A DNA stretch of 64,000 nucleotides from CBDDBU01 sp965226045 (GCA_965226045.1 CBDDBU010000024.1:62001-126000); one strand, 5' to 3'. Shown: positions 28,376-38,769, numbered from the stretch's first letter. Numbers and translations: made by a program. The notes: generated by a model from the letters alone, not told the origin.

Positions 28376-29164
28376 ATGCGATCGAGCACCGAACCCGGAC
28401 CGGAACGTGGCCGGCACGCCACCGATGCGGAGATCGTCGATCTACTCTACGCGGCGTATCCGGCTTGGAAAGTAGATTGGGAGCGCGACGAGCCAAGGCG
28501 CCGTGCAGCGCAGTTCTCGACCGAAATGAGGCGAGCCGGTTTGGCGCCCGGCGCGCGGATCATAGAAATCGGATTTGGCGGTGGGGTCTTTCTCGACTGG
28601 GCACGGTCCGCGGGATTCGAGGTATTCGGTGTTGAGCGGAACGAAGCCTTCTGTCTCTCAGCCCGTGAGCGGGGGCACGATGTCGAGCGCAGAACACTCG
28701 CGACGCTTGAAGATAAGGATCGCGGACAAGCCGATCTCCCGGTTTGCTTCGATGTCCTGGAGCACCTTACCCTCGGCGAGATCACCGACCTCCTTACCGA
28801 TGCGCGGGCTTTCCTCCGTACCAACGGCAGAGTGGTCGCGCGATTTCCGAACGGGGCGAGTCCATTCGGACGAGTGTGGCAGCACGGCGACCTTACGCAC
28901 AAGACGACGCTGAGCGCAGATAGTATCGGACAACTTGGAGCCCTTGCAGGATATCGGCTGGTGTCGACCCACAATGCCGCGCGACCGATGGGAAGCTCCA
29001 AGCGCTGGCGCGGCCGTGCGGCTCTCCGAAGGTGCATCTATGGCCTTAGAGATATCGTGAATGTCGCGATTTGCGGCCTCTATTTTGGCAAGCTAATGCC
29101 CGTTGATGCGAATGTGACGGTAGTATTGGAGAAGACGGTGAAACCGCGAACGGACGGCGATTAG
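28376..29164 (+). CDS. Class I SAM-dependent methyltransferase
   Basis: 262 residues. SAM motif I is IIEIGFGGGVFLDWARSAGF, followed by the acidic VFGVERNEAF and a CFDVLEHLTLGEI block, typical of Methyltransf_23/11-type enzymes acting on small molecules or lipid/sugar intermediates. An arginine-rich region near residue 210 precedes a hydrophobic segment (VNVAICGLYFGKLM). Substrate unknown. It follows the broken FkbM gene and shares its moderately lower GC, so the pair may have arrived together. Confidence 0.8.
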   Translation: MRSSTEPGPERGRHATDAEIVDLLYAAYPAWKVDWERDEPRRRAAQFSTEMRRAGLAPGARIIEIGFGGGVFLDWARSAGFEVFGVERNEAFCLSARERGHDVERRTLATLEDKDRGQADLPVCFDVLEHLTLGEITDLLTDARAFLRTNGRVVARFPNGASPFGRVWQHGDLTHKTTLSADSIGQLGALAGYRLVSTHNAARPMGSSKRWRGRAALRRCIYGLRDIVNVAICGLYFGKLMPVDANVTVVLEKTVKPRTDGD

Positions 29165-29240
29165 ATCGTGGACACATGATGGACTTCTCTGTTGTCGGGG
29201 ACGTTGGGCGGGCCTCGCCACCCGAGAGGGAACCGGCCAG

Positions 29241-30887
29241 ATGATCGAGCTACCCAAGGGCGGCGGTTACGAACGGATGCGCTCCGCCGTGCGGCTCGCC
29301 ATCCCCGAGTTCTACAATTTTGGCTTCGACGAGATCGATCGGCGCGCGCGTGAGGCCGACAAGACCGCGTTCATCCATGTCACGCGCAGCGGCGAGACGA
29401 TGTCGCACCACAGCTTCTCCGACCTCGCCGCGGCGTCCAACCGCTTCGCCCGCGTGCTCATGGATCTCGGCGCCGCTAAAAGCGACTTCGCCTTCGTCAT
29501 GATCCCGCGCGTGCCGGCATGGTACGAGGTCATGATCGGCTGCATCAAGGCCGGCGTGGTCGCGATGCCTGGCACCAATCTGCTGACGGCCAAGGACATC
29601 GAGTACCGCATCAACAAATCGCGGGCGAAGATCGCCGTCGTCAGCGCGGATGGGGCCGATAGGATCGAGGCGATTCGAGCCCGCTGTCCAAGCCTCGAAC
29701 ACTTGATTCTGATCGGTGAGAACAGGCCCGACTGGGTTACCTACGAGGACGCCTGCGCGGCCGCTTCCAACCGCCTCGAACGGGCCGACGCGCCGCCCTC
29801 GCGCGCTGCGGATATGATGCTCGCCTACTTCACGTCCGGCACCACCGCCTTCGCCAAGATGGTGCCGCGCGACCACGGCTATGCCCTCGCCCACGCCATC
29901 ACGGGGCGCTATTGGATGGACCTCGGCGAGGACGATATCCACTGGACCCTGTCGGATACCGGTTGGGCCAAGGCGGCCTGGGGCATGTTGTTCCCGCCCT
30001 GGCTGATGGGGGCCACGGTGGTGCTCTATGACGGCGATCCCCGCTTCGATGCCGATGCCCACCTGCGCCTGATTGGTCGGCTGGGCGTGACCACGTTCTG
30101 CGCGCCGCCGACCGTCTACCGGGTCTTCGCCCAGGCCGCGCTCGGCGACTACGACCTCGGCTCGATCCGCCACTCGATCGGCGCTGGGGAGCCGCTCAAC
30201 CCCGAGGTGATGCGGGTCTGGAAGGACGCCACCGGCACTGAGATCCACGACGGCTATGGCCAGACCGAGACCATCAATATCGTCGCCAATATGCCAGGCC
30301 TTACCGTCCGGCCCGGCTCAATGGGTCGGCCGGTGCCGGGCGTCGACGTCGATGTCGTCGACGACGAGGGCGCACCGGTCGCGGACGGCGAGATCGGCCA
30401 CATCGCGGTGCGGATGACCGATCCTCATCCCCTAGGGCTCTTCCACGGCTACTACGCGGACGCGGCGGCCAACCAGCAGTGCTTCCGCCACGGCTGGTAT
30501 TTCACCGGCGACACCGCGACCCGCGACGCGGATGGTTATATCTGGTTCGTCGGGCGCTCGGACGACATCATCGCATCGGCCGGCTATCGGATCAGCCCGT
30601 TCGAGGTGGAGAGCGCGCTGCAAGAGCATCCGGCGGTGGCCGAATCGGCGGTGGTCGGCAAGCCCGATGCGCTGCGCGGCGCCATCGTCAAGGCCTACGT
30701 GATCGCGGCGCCGGGCTATGAGCCCTCGGCAGCGCTCGAAAAAGAAATCCAGGACTTCGTCAAGGGCCAGACCGCGCCCTACAAGTATCCGCGCGAGATC
30801 GAATTTCGCGACGCCCTGCCCAAGACCGTGTCCGGCAAGATCCGCCGCGTCGAGCTGCGCGCCGAGGCTGAGGCCGAAACGCGCTGA
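29241..30887 (+). CDS. Medium-chain/aromatic-type acyl-CoA synthetase
   Basis: 548 residues of the ANL adenylating superfamily. The phosphate loop reads YFTSGTTAFAKMV, where the usual G-x-P-K is A-F-A-K. Other motifs are intact: DGYGQTETI, YFTGDTATRDADGYIWFVGRSDD and the C-terminal lysine in PKTVSGKIRRVEL. Overall resemblance is to ACSM-type synthetases acting on medium-chain or aromatic acids. It stands alone between methyltransferase and cyclase genes. Confidence 0.88.
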   Translation: MIELPKGGGYERMRSAVRLAIPEFYNFGFDEIDRRAREADKTAFIHVTRSGETMSHHSFSDLAAASNRFARVLMDLGAAKSDFAFVMIPRVPAWYEVMIGCIKAGVVAMPGTNLLTAKDIEYRINKSRAKIAVVSADGADRIEAIRARCPSLEHLILIGENRPDWVTYEDACAAASNRLERADAPPSRAADMMLAYFTSGTTAFAKMVPRDHGYALAHAITGRYWMDLGEDDIHWTLSDTGWAKAAWGMLFPPWLMGATVVLYDGDPRFDADAHLRLIGRLGVTTFCAPPTVYRVFAQAALGDYDLGSIRHSIGAGEPLNPEVMRVWKDATGTEIHDGYGQTETINIVANMPGLTVRPGSMGRPVPGVDVDVVDDEGAPVADGEIGHIAVRMTDPHPLGLFHGYYADAAANQQCFRHGWYFTGDTATRDADGYIWFVGRSDDIIASAGYRISPFEVESALQEHPAVAESAVVGKPDALRGAIVKAYVIAAPGYEPSAALEKEIQDFVKGQTAPYKYPREIEFRDALPKTVSGKIRRVELRAEAEAETR

Positions 30888-30923
30888 GCCTCTCGCGATG
30901 CCGCGACTCAGACCACTGTGAAA

Positions 30924-32795
30924 TCAGTTGAAGTCGGTGACCCCGGTCCAGGCCGCGCGCGGCGGCCGCGCCTTCAGTGTCCAGCAGCGATCGAGGAATA
31001 TCTGAGTCGGGCGATCGTTCGGATTGCCGCGCAGCGCCTCGGCGAAATGGGCGGCGCCCTCGTCCCACTCTTGGGCGCGATAGTGCGCCAAGCCCTGCTC
31101 GTAGGCCGCTAGGACATTCTCGATGTTGGGGAACGAGTCATCGTCGTGGTAGTCGAGAATCTCGAACAGAGTCACCGGACCATCCCGGCCGATTACCCGC
31201 GCCTTGTCGATTTCGCGGATCCGATGGTCCTTGCGCAAGCGTTTCCGGGTGTCCTCGGTGACGAGAATTCGGGTGCCGTAGTATTTGTTCGCCGACTCCA
31301 CGCGCGACGCGACGTTCACATGATCGCCGATCACGGTGTAGTCCATGCGCCGGGGTGAGCCGATCGTCCCGGCGACGACTTCGCCGGTGTCGATGCCAAC
31401 GCCGATCTTGAGGGTGGATCTGCCTTCGGACTCCTGCCGCTGATTGAACTCGCGCAGCCGTGCCAGCATCTCGATCGCTGTCGCCACGGCATCGTCGGTA
31501 TCATCCGCCGCGACGAACGGTGCGCCGAACACGGCCATGATCGCGTCGCCGATGAACTTGTCCAGGGTCCCGCCGTGCTTGAAGATGACATCCACCATGA
31601 GGGCGAAATAGTCGTTCAGGACAGCTACCATCTCGCGCGCGCCCAGCCGTTCGGACAGACCGGTGAAGTTGCGAATGTCGGCGAACAAGATGGTGACCTC
31701 TTGAGCGGCGCCCCCTAGCAGGGTCTCGTCGAGATCGAGCAGCTGCTCGACGACGCGGTCCGACATGAAACGGACCATCGTCCCCTTGATCCGCTTTTCC
31801 CGGGTGATGTCCTCCAGAACCAGCATGTACTCCTTGGCATGCCGGTCGAGACTGGCGAGCGGGGCCGACGTGACATTGACCGAGACCCGTCCCGAGTCGC
31901 CCAGGTCGATCTCGCGGTCGAGCTGCACGTGCGGCTGTCCGTCGTCGTCCGCCTCGGCGAGGCTGTCTAGCACCCATTGGTTCGCGGGCCCAAGCAGATC
32001 CGAGACCACGACGCCGACCAGATCGTCGACGTTGTCGCGCCCAAGAATGCGGAGCGCCGCGCGGTTGACCTTGGTAATGCGTTGCGCGCTATCAAGGGTG
32101 ATGACCCCGTTCGAGAGGTTTTGCAGGACGTTCTCGTTGAAGTTCTTGACCGCAACGATCTCCGCGTGCGCCCGTCGCTCTGCCGTGACATCGCGCCCGT
32201 AGACGTTGACGTACTGTTCGCCCGGCACCGGCATGAAGACCAGCGCATAGGTCCGCTCGCCGCTCTCCAGGTCGGCCGTCACTGACTCAACGGTCGTGAA
32301 GGCGCGCGCGACCGAGGCCACGAGTCCGGCGGTCAGCATCTCTTGAGCATCTCCGCGCTCGAGCAAACCGACCAGCCGTTGGGCCGCGTCATTGGCATAG
32401 AGAGCCCGCCCCTGGGGATCGACCCGCAGTACCGGGTTGGGATTCTCGGACGGAAATTTCGCCAGCTCGCGCGAGCGCGCCTGGGCCCGGCGCTCCTCGG
32501 TGACCTCACGCCCGTAGACGTTGATGTACTGCTCGCCCGGAACCGGCGTGAAGGCCATCGCGAAAAGCCGCTGTCCGGCCGTGAAGTCGAGCTCCTGGGT
32601 CTCGCCGGTTCGGAAGGTTTCGGCGACAGCCTCGACCAGCGGGTGCGCAACGATGCGGCCGTCGGCCTCGGCGAGCAGCCCGCCGAGCGCCTCGGCCGCC
32701 GCGTTCGCATAGAGAACCGCCCCGGCGGCGTCGAGCCGGAGGACTGGATTTGGGTTCTCCGATGGGAACTTGCCCAGATCCTCGATCGTTTGCAT
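30924..32795 (-). CDS. PAS-domain class III adenylate/guanylate cyclase
   Basis: 623 residues from ATG 32795; an ATG at 32879 would add 28 residues. Two tandem PAS repeats begin with almost the same words (KFPSENPNPVLRLD and KFPSENPNPVLRVD) and end VPGEQYINVYGRE / VPGEQYVNVYGRD; a third PAS follows. The cyclase domain has both metal aspartates (ILFADIRNFT, FIGDAIMAVFG), the adenine-selecting lysine in LDKFIGD and DYTVIGDHVNVASR with threonine at the second purine position, suggesting a class IIIb adenylate cyclase. A short TPR-like C terminus ends it. Soluble; no membrane segment seen. Confidence 0.9.
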   Translation of the reverse strand: MQTIEDLGKFPSENPNPVLRLDAAGAVLYANAAAEALGGLLAEADGRIVAHPLVEAVAETFRTGETQELDFTAGQRLFAMAFTPVPGEQYINVYGREVTEERRAQARSRELAKFPSENPNPVLRVDPQGRALYANDAAQRLVGLLERGDAQEMLTAGLVASVARAFTTVESVTADLESGERTYALVFMPVPGEQYVNVYGRDVTAERRAHAEIVAVKNFNENVLQNLSNGVITLDSAQRITKVNRAALRILGRDNVDDLVGVVVSDLLGPANQWVLDSLAEADDDGQPHVQLDREIDLGDSGRVSVNVTSAPLASLDRHAKEYMLVLEDITREKRIKGTMVRFMSDRVVEQLLDLDETLLGGAAQEVTILFADIRNFTGLSERLGAREMVAVLNDYFALMVDVIFKHGGTLDKFIGDAIMAVFGAPFVAADDTDDAVATAIEMLARLREFNQRQESEGRSTLKIGVGIDTGEVVAGTIGSPRRMDYTVIGDHVNVASRVESANKYYGTRILVTEDTRKRLRKDHRIREIDKARVIGRDGPVTLFEILDYHDDDSFPNIENVLAAYEQGLAHYRAQEWDEGAAHFAEALRGNPNDRPTQIFLDRCWTLKARPPRAAWTGVTDFN

Positions 32796-32956
32796 CTCGG
32801 GTTCGTTTACCTCTGGGCGCGCCGGCCCTGTGCGGACCAATAAGGACGAGCGCCGCTGCCCTCGGAGTCCCAGAATCACCGGGCGGCCTTGGCCCGCCGC
32901 CGCTCTGGGTCATAATACGGCATGGGCGGTGGCGAGGAAACGCATCGAGGAGACAG

Positions 32957-34387
32957 ATGAGCCGCGCGGCCGCGATCGCGCGCGCGGAGGCCCATTTCGA
33001 TGGTGGCGGGTACATAGACGACCTGGCCCGTCGGGTCGCGATCCGCACCGAGAGCCAGGTACCCGAAAGCCGGCCCCATTTGTTCGCATACCTGCAGGAC
33101 GAGATCGGCCCCAGGCTCGAGGAGATGGGATACACGGTCGAAATCCTTGTCAATCCGGTGGCGGCAGGCGGGCCGTTCCTCGTCGCCCGTCGGGTCGAGA
33201 CTCCGGCCCTGGCCACGGTGCTGACCTATGGCCATGGCGATGTCGTGCGGGGCCTGGAGCGCGAGTGGCTCGACGGCCTCTCGCCGTGGACGCTGACGGC
33301 CCGCGGCGACAGGCTCTACGGGCGCGGCGTCGCCGACAACAAGGGCCAGCACTCGATCAACCTCGCCGCCCTAGCGCTGGTGCTCGCCGAGCGTGGGCAC
33401 CTCGGATTCAACTCGACGATCCTGATTGAAACCGGCGAGGAGATCGGTTCGCCGGGCCTGCGCGAGTTGTGCGACCAGAACGGCGAGCAGCTCGGCGCCG
33501 ATCTCCTGCTGGCGTCGGACGGACCTCGGCTCAGCGCCGATCGGCCGACGCTGTTCATGGGCAGCCGCGGCGCGCTCGATTTCGAGCTCAAGGTCGAGCT
33601 GCGCGAGGGCGGCCACCATTCGGGCAATTGGGGCGGCCTCCTCGCCAACCCCGGCATCATCCTCGCCAACGCCATCGCCTCGATCGTCTCGGCCACCGGG
33701 CGGGTGAACGCGCGCGATCTCGTGCCCCAAGCCATACCCGACTCGGTGCGCGAGGCGCTGGCCGATTGCGCGGTCGAACCCAGCGAGTCCGATCCAACGA
33801 TCGACCCCGACTGGGGCGAGCCCGGCCTGACGCCGGCCGAGAAGGTGTTCGGGTGGAATACCTTCGAGGTGCTGGCGTTCAAGACCGGCAACCCGGAGAA
33901 CCCGGTCAACGCGATACCGCCGCGCGCCAACGCCCATTGCCAGATTCGCTACACCGTGGACACCGAACCCGACGCGTTCATGCCCGCCCTACGGCGCCAT
34001 CTCGACCGACACGGATTTGAGACGGTGAGGGTCGAGCTCTCGTCTGGTAGCCTCTTCCGCGCGACCCGGCTCGATCCCGACCATCCCTGGGTGCGCTGGG
34101 CGGCGCGCTCGATTGAGCGGACCGTCGGACGGCGGCCGGCGCTGTTGCCGAACCTCGGCGGCTCGCTGCCCAACGATTGCTTCTCCGAAGGGCTGGGCCT
34201 ACCGACCGTCTGGGTCCCCCACTCCTACGCAGGCTGTGCGCAACACGCGGCCAATGAACACGGCCTCAAATCGATCCTGCGCGAAGGCCTCTCGATAGCT
34301 ACCGGCCTATTCTGGGACCTCGGCGACGGCGAGGTTCCCGTCGAGCGCCCCCGAACCACGCCGCCACGGGATGGAGGAGGACCATGA
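32957..34387 (+). CDS. M20-family metallopeptidase/deacylase
   Basis: 476 residues from ATG 32957, with GAGGAG upstream. Metal and catalytic motifs are TYGHGDVV, YGRGVADNKGQH, ETGEEIGSPG, a lid-domain REGGHHSGNWGG and the late PHSYAGCAQHAANEH histidine. M20 enzymes trim peptides or deacylate N-acyl amino acids. It is coupled by a 4-base overlap to the TAXI receptor, so the imported compound is likely its substrate or product. Divergent from the cyclase gene. Confidence 0.9.
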   Translation: MSRAAAIARAEAHFDGGGYIDDLARRVAIRTESQVPESRPHLFAYLQDEIGPRLEEMGYTVEILVNPVAAGGPFLVARRVETPALATVLTYGHGDVVRGLEREWLDGLSPWTLTARGDRLYGRGVADNKGQHSINLAALALVLAERGHLGFNSTILIETGEEIGSPGLRELCDQNGEQLGADLLLASDGPRLSADRPTLFMGSRGALDFELKVELREGGHHSGNWGGLLANPGIILANAIASIVSATGRVNARDLVPQAIPDSVREALADCAVEPSESDPTIDPDWGEPGLTPAEKVFGWNTFEVLAFKTGNPENPVNAIPPRANAHCQIRYTVDTEPDAFMPALRRHLDRHGFETVRVELSSGSLFRATRLDPDHPWVRWAARSIERTVGRRPALLPNLGGSLPNDCFSEGLGLPTVWVPHSYAGCAQHAANEHGLKSILREGLSIATGLFWDLGDGEVPVERPRTTPPRDGGGP

Positions 34388-35412
34388 TGTCCAATGCCTG
34401 CGCCAGACTTGGCGTCTTGTTGGCCACACTGTTGGCCGTCGCGAGTCTGTGGCTGTCAGGGGGCGCCACCGCTCAGGAGCGCACCTACATTCTCAGTACG
34501 GCGACCACGGGTGGCACTTACTATCCGGTCGGCGTGGCGATCGCGACGCTCGTCAAGGTCAAGCTGGCACCGCGTGAAGACATCGCCATGGCGGCGATCA
34601 GTTCGGCCGGTTCCGGCGAGAACGTCAAGCTGTTGCGCGAAGACCAGGCGCAGTTCGCGATCCTACAGGGTCTGTTCGGGCGCTGGGCGTGGACGGGGAC
34701 CGGCAAGGTCGCGGCGGACGGCCCGCAGGAATATCTGCGCTCGGTCACCATGTTGTGGCGGAACGTCGAACACTTCGCGGTCCGCTCGGAACACGCCGCG
34801 TCAGGGACGATCGCGGATCTGGCGAACCTCACGGGCCGGAAGTTCTCGATCGGCAAACGGAACTCGGGCACCGAGGGCTCCGGCCTCGAGATCTTGACCA
34901 ATCTTGGCCTCGATCCCGAGGCGACGTTCGACATCGTGAACCTCGGCTACGGGCCAAGCGCCGATGCGCTACAAAACGGCACCATCGAGGGCTTCAACAT
35001 GCCTGGCGGTGTGCCCATCGGCGCCGTGACGCGGGTGTTCGCCTCGGTTGGCGACGGTCTCGTCGTCCTCGATTTCACCGACGACCAACTTGATCAGGCC
35101 AACGGCGGCGGCGAGCTATGGACCCGCTACGTGATCGCGGCCGGCACGTATCCCGGCCAGGGCGCGGAGATCAGGACCATCGCGCAACCCAACTTCCTGG
35201 CCGTGCGGACCGACGTGGACGCCGACGCGGTCTACCTGATCACCAAGACGATCTACGAGAACCTCCCGTTCCTCCACAGCATCCACAAAGCGACCAAAGC
35301 GATGTCCCTCGACCAGGCCTTGGCGGGCTTGCCCGCGCCGCTACATCCGGGCGCCGCGCGGTACTATCGCGAGGTCGGCATCGAGATTCCCGCCGCGCTG
35401 ATCGCGCCGTAG
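34384..35412 (+). CDS. TRAP transporter TAXI-family solute receptor
   Basis: 342 residues with a signal peptide (LLATLLAVASLWLSGGATAQ) and TAXI motifs: YILSTATTGGTYYPVGVAIATL, GSGENVKLLREDQAQFAILQG, KFSIGKRNSGTEGSG and GTIEGFNMPGGVP. It binds a carboxylate-containing ligand, possibly glutamate-like or an acyl amino acid, in the periplasm and feeds the fused permease encoded 9 bases downstream. GGAGGAGG lies just before the start. Confidence 0.93.
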   Translation: MMSNACARLGVLLATLLAVASLWLSGGATAQERTYILSTATTGGTYYPVGVAIATLVKVKLAPREDIAMAAISSAGSGENVKLLREDQAQFAILQGLFGRWAWTGTGKVAADGPQEYLRSVTMLWRNVEHFAVRSEHAASGTIADLANLTGRKFSIGKRNSGTEGSGLEILTNLGLDPEATFDIVNLGYGPSADALQNGTIEGFNMPGGVPIGAVTRVFASVGDGLVVLDFTDDQLDQANGGGELWTRYVIAAGTYPGQGAEIRTIAQPNFLAVRTDVDADAVYLITKTIYENLPFLHSIHKATKAMSLDQALAGLPAPLHPGAARYYREVGIEIPAALIAP

Positions 35413-35421
35413 TCGGCGCCG

Positions 35422-37491
35422 ATGGCGATGCGCGGTGACGGCCTCCTGGGCGGGGTGGTCTTTTGGTTCGGCGTCGTCGTTTCGGTCTTCCACTTGTATG
35501 CCAACACGTTCGGCACGCTGCCTGAACTGTGGCTCTCGGCGCTGCATTGGGGTGGTCTCGCGTTTCTCTGTGCCCTAACCGTTCCTATCTCGGCGCGCTG
35601 GTCCGCGCGGCGTCCCGGCGCGGTGATGGCGATCGACGCCGGTCTCGGCGTCCTGGCGATGCTGTGCGCCGTCTACGTCATCCTCGGCCTCGATCCGCTC
35701 TACGATCGCGGAGTCACGTTCAACGCAAGCGACTGGGTGTTCGCGATCCTCGCGGTGCTTCTGGGGCTCGAGTTCGCACGCCGTACGGCGGGCTGGTTGA
35801 TCCCGGCGCTGTGCGTAGTAGGGCTCGCCTATGTGTTCTGGTGGGGTCATCTGATCGGCGGGATGTTCCGCTTTCCTGGTCTGACATTTGAGACCACCCT
35901 GTTCCGCAGCTATTTCGAGGTCTCGGGCATGTTCGGGCCGATCGCCCGCATCTCCTCGACCTTCGTCTTCATGTTCATCCTGTTTGGCGCCTTCCTGGTC
36001 CGTTCGGGCGCTGGCGATTTCGTGGTCGACATGGCGCGCGGCGTGGCCGGGCGCGTAGCGGGGGGACCGGGGTTGGTCGCCGTCATCGCATCGGCGCTGA
36101 CCGGGACTGTTTCCGGCTCGGCCATCGCCAACACCGTGTCGACCGGCGTCATCACCATTCCGCTGATGAAGAAAGCGGGTTTTCCACCCCGCTTCGCGGC
36201 CGGGGTCGAGGCATCGGCCTCGACTGGCGGCCAGATCATGCCGCCGATCATGGGGGCGGGCGCGTTCGTGATGGCGAGCTACACCCAGATCCCTTATTTC
36301 ACCATCGTCGCCGTCTCGGTCCTGCCGGCGCTGATGTACTTCCTGTCGGTGGCCTTCCTGGTGCGGATCGAGGCCAAGAAGCACCGCCTTCGTGGCCTCG
36401 ACGACGATGCGCTGCCGTTCATGGCGGTCATGCGCCGGGGCGGCCTGACGTTTCTGGCGCCGATCGGCGTCCTGATCGCCATGCTCGCCTACGGCTTCAC
36501 CCCGACCTACGCGGCGGCCGCAGGTATCGTCGCGGTGATCGTCTCGAGCTGGCTCACGCCGAACCGGATGGGACCACGCGCGATCCTGGAGGCGCTGGCG
36601 CTGGGCGCGCGCAACATGGCTGGCACCGCGATGCTGCTGGTCGCGGTCGGCCTGATCGTGATGGTCGTCGCGGCGACGGGCATCGGCAACACCATCTCGC
36701 TCCTGATGGCCGACTGGGCCGGCGGCAGCCTGATCCTCGCGATCATCCTGATCGCGCTGGCCTCCCTGATCCTCGGCATGGGGCTGCCGGTCACCGCAGC
36801 CTACATCCTGGTCGGCACACTGTCGGCGCCCGCGCTCTACGGGCTGATAGCCGAGGCCCACCTGATCGAGGCGGTCGCCAGCGGCGCGCTGCCCGACGGG
36901 GCCAGGGCCATTCTCGCGTTGGCGGCGCCCGACCGGACGGCGCTCCTGGGCCAGCCGATGGGCTCAGCAGACGCGGCCGCGCTGGTCGCGCTAGTACCCC
37001 CCGACCTCGTGCTAGTGCTTGTGGAGCAGGCGCTCGATCCGGCGCTGCTGACGACCGCGCTGTTGTCGGCGCACATGATCATCTTTTGGCTGAGCCAGGA
37101 CAGCAACGTCACCCCGCCGGTCTGCCTCACCGCCTTCGCGGCGGCGGCGATCGCCGGGACCCGGCCGATGGCGACGGGTTTCACGGCCTGGCGGATCGCC
37201 AAGGGGCTCTACGTGATTCCACTGCTGTTCGCCTACACGCCGTTCCTGTCAGGCGACTGGGCGGTGGCGATAGAGATCTTCATTTTCGGCACCACCGGCA
37301 TCTATTCCTTGTCGGCCGCCTATGAGGGCCATGGCGAGGCCCCTGTCGCGCTCGCTTGGCGGCCGGTCTTGGCGGCGCTTGGGATCGCTCTGCTGTGGCC
37401 GCTCGACCTATACTGGCACCTCGGTGCGCTCGCGAGCGCGGTCGCCGTACTAGCCTTCACCCATGTATCGGAACGCCGGCGCGCGGCGTGA
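35422..37491 (+). CDS. TRAP transporter fused permease (4TM + 12TM)
   Basis: 689 residues, highly hydrophobic. The N-terminal four-helix small subunit is fused to a DctM-type large subunit, the usual form for TAXI systems. Recognisable parts are the conserved TGTVSGSAIANTVSTGVITI scaffold segment, GGQIMPPIMGAGAFVMA and HMIIFWLSQDSNVTPPVCL. Sodium- or proton-driven uptake across the inner membrane is expected. Confidence 0.93.
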   Translation: MAMRGDGLLGGVVFWFGVVVSVFHLYANTFGTLPELWLSALHWGGLAFLCALTVPISARWSARRPGAVMAIDAGLGVLAMLCAVYVILGLDPLYDRGVTFNASDWVFAILAVLLGLEFARRTAGWLIPALCVVGLAYVFWWGHLIGGMFRFPGLTFETTLFRSYFEVSGMFGPIARISSTFVFMFILFGAFLVRSGAGDFVVDMARGVAGRVAGGPGLVAVIASALTGTVSGSAIANTVSTGVITIPLMKKAGFPPRFAAGVEASASTGGQIMPPIMGAGAFVMASYTQIPYFTIVAVSVLPALMYFLSVAFLVRIEAKKHRLRGLDDDALPFMAVMRRGGLTFLAPIGVLIAMLAYGFTPTYAAAAGIVAVIVSSWLTPNRMGPRAILEALALGARNMAGTAMLLVAVGLIVMVVAATGIGNTISLLMADWAGGSLILAIILIALASLILGMGLPVTAAYILVGTLSAPALYGLIAEAHLIEAVASGALPDGARAILALAAPDRTALLGQPMGSADAAALVALVPPDLVLVLVEQALDPALLTTALLSAHMIIFWLSQDSNVTPPVCLTAFAAAAIAGTRPMATGFTAWRIAKGLYVIPLLFAYTPFLSGDWAVAIEIFIFGTTGIYSLSAAYEGHGEAPVALAWRPVLAALGIALLWPLDLYWHLGALASAVAVLAFTHVSERRRAA

Positions 37492-37576
37492 AATTAGCGC
37501 GTCGCGCGCGATGGGTTGAACCTGCCGTGCCAGGGCTGGCACAGTCTCCCGAGTGCCCCCTCAAACACCGGTTCCG

Positions 37577-38749
37577 ATGACGCATTCCGACCCCAGCGGC
37601 CGCCACTTCCTGCAGATCCCCGGCCCGACCAACGTGCCCGACCGGGTGCTGCGAGCCATCGCGCGCCCGTCCATCGACCATCGGGGGGCTGAATTTCAGA
37701 CGATGACGCTGGAGGTGCTCGACGGGCTCAAGCAGGTCTTCCGCACCGTTGAGCCGGTGGTGGTCTTTCCGTCCTCGGGCACTGGCGCCTGGGAGGCCGC
37801 CCTGGTCAACACGCTCGCGCCCGGCGACCGGGTGCTGATGTACGAGACTGGCCACTTCGCCACCCTATGGCGCGCCATGGCGGCGCGCTTGGGCCTCGAT
37901 GTCGTGTTAATGCAGGCCGATTGGCGCTCGGGCGTCGACGCGGCGGCGATCGAGGCGGCGCTGGTCGACGATTGGCGGCATCTGATTCGAGCGGTGTGCG
38001 TCGTCCACAACGAGACCTCGACCGGTGTCACCAGCGACATCCCGGCGATCCGCGCCGCCCTTGACGACGCCGGTCATCCGGCGCTGTTGCTCGTCGATAC
38101 CGTCTCCTCGCTCGGGTCGATCGAATACCGGCACGGGGAGTGGGGCGTGGACGTGACCGTCTGTGGCTCCCAGAAGGGCCTGATGCTGCCGCCGGGGCTC
38201 GGCTTCAACGCCATCAGCGGCAAGGCCCTGGCCGCCTCCCACGACGCTGGGACGCCACGGTCCTATTGGGACTGGCAGGACATGCTGAGTGCCAATGAAC
38301 GCGGCTTTTTTCCCTACACGCCGGCCACCAACCTGCTGTTCGGTCTCCGCGAGGCCCTCGCCATGCTACTCGAGGCGGGCCTCGACTCGGTGATCGCCCG
38401 GCACGCCCGTCACGGCGCGGCGGCGCGGAACGCCGTCGGCGCCTGGGGATTGGAGCTGGTCTGCCGCGATCCGGCCCAGGGCTCCAACGCGCTCACGGCC
38501 GTGCTGATGCCCGAGGGCCACGACGCTGACGCCTTCCGCCAGGTGGTGCTCGAAAACTTCGACATGGCGCTCGGCAATGGCCTCGGCCGGCTCGCCGGCA
38601 AGGTCTTCCGCATCGGTCACCTTGGCGACTTCAACGACCTGATGCTGATCGGCACCTTGGCAGGCGTCGAAATGGGACTCGCGCGCGCCGGCGTTCCCCA
38701 TCGGCCCGCCGGCGCGCAGGCCGCGCTGGATTACCTCGCCGCAGTATGA
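37577..38749 (+). CDS. Class V aminotransferase, serine-glyoxylate type
   Basis: About 390 residues from ATG 37577 (GTG 37553 is an alternative). Motifs match the SgaA/AGXT group: FLQIPGPTNVPDRVLRA, VFPSSGTGAWEAAL, VVHNETSTGV, LLVDTVSSLGS and the PLP lysine in VTVCGSQKGLMLPPG, then a late KVFRIGHLGD. It probably moves an amino group from serine or alanine to glyoxylate. It ends the peptidase and TRAP gene set, supporting an amino-acid catabolic role. Confidence 0.9.
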   Translation: MTHSDPSGRHFLQIPGPTNVPDRVLRAIARPSIDHRGAEFQTMTLEVLDGLKQVFRTVEPVVVFPSSGTGAWEAALVNTLAPGDRVLMYETGHFATLWRAMAARLGLDVVLMQADWRSGVDAAAIEAALVDDWRHLIRAVCVVHNETSTGVTSDIPAIRAALDDAGHPALLLVDTVSSLGSIEYRHGEWGVDVTVCGSQKGLMLPPGLGFNAISGKALAASHDAGTPRSYWDWQDMLSANERGFFPYTPATNLLFGLREALAMLLEAGLDSVIARHARHGAAARNAVGAWGLELVCRDPAQGSNALTAVLMPEGHDADAFRQVVLENFDMALGNGLGRLAGKVFRIGHLGDFNDLMLIGTLAGVEMGLARAGVPHRPAGAQAALDYLAAV

Positions 38750-38769
38750 TCCCGCCGGCCGGACCCACG

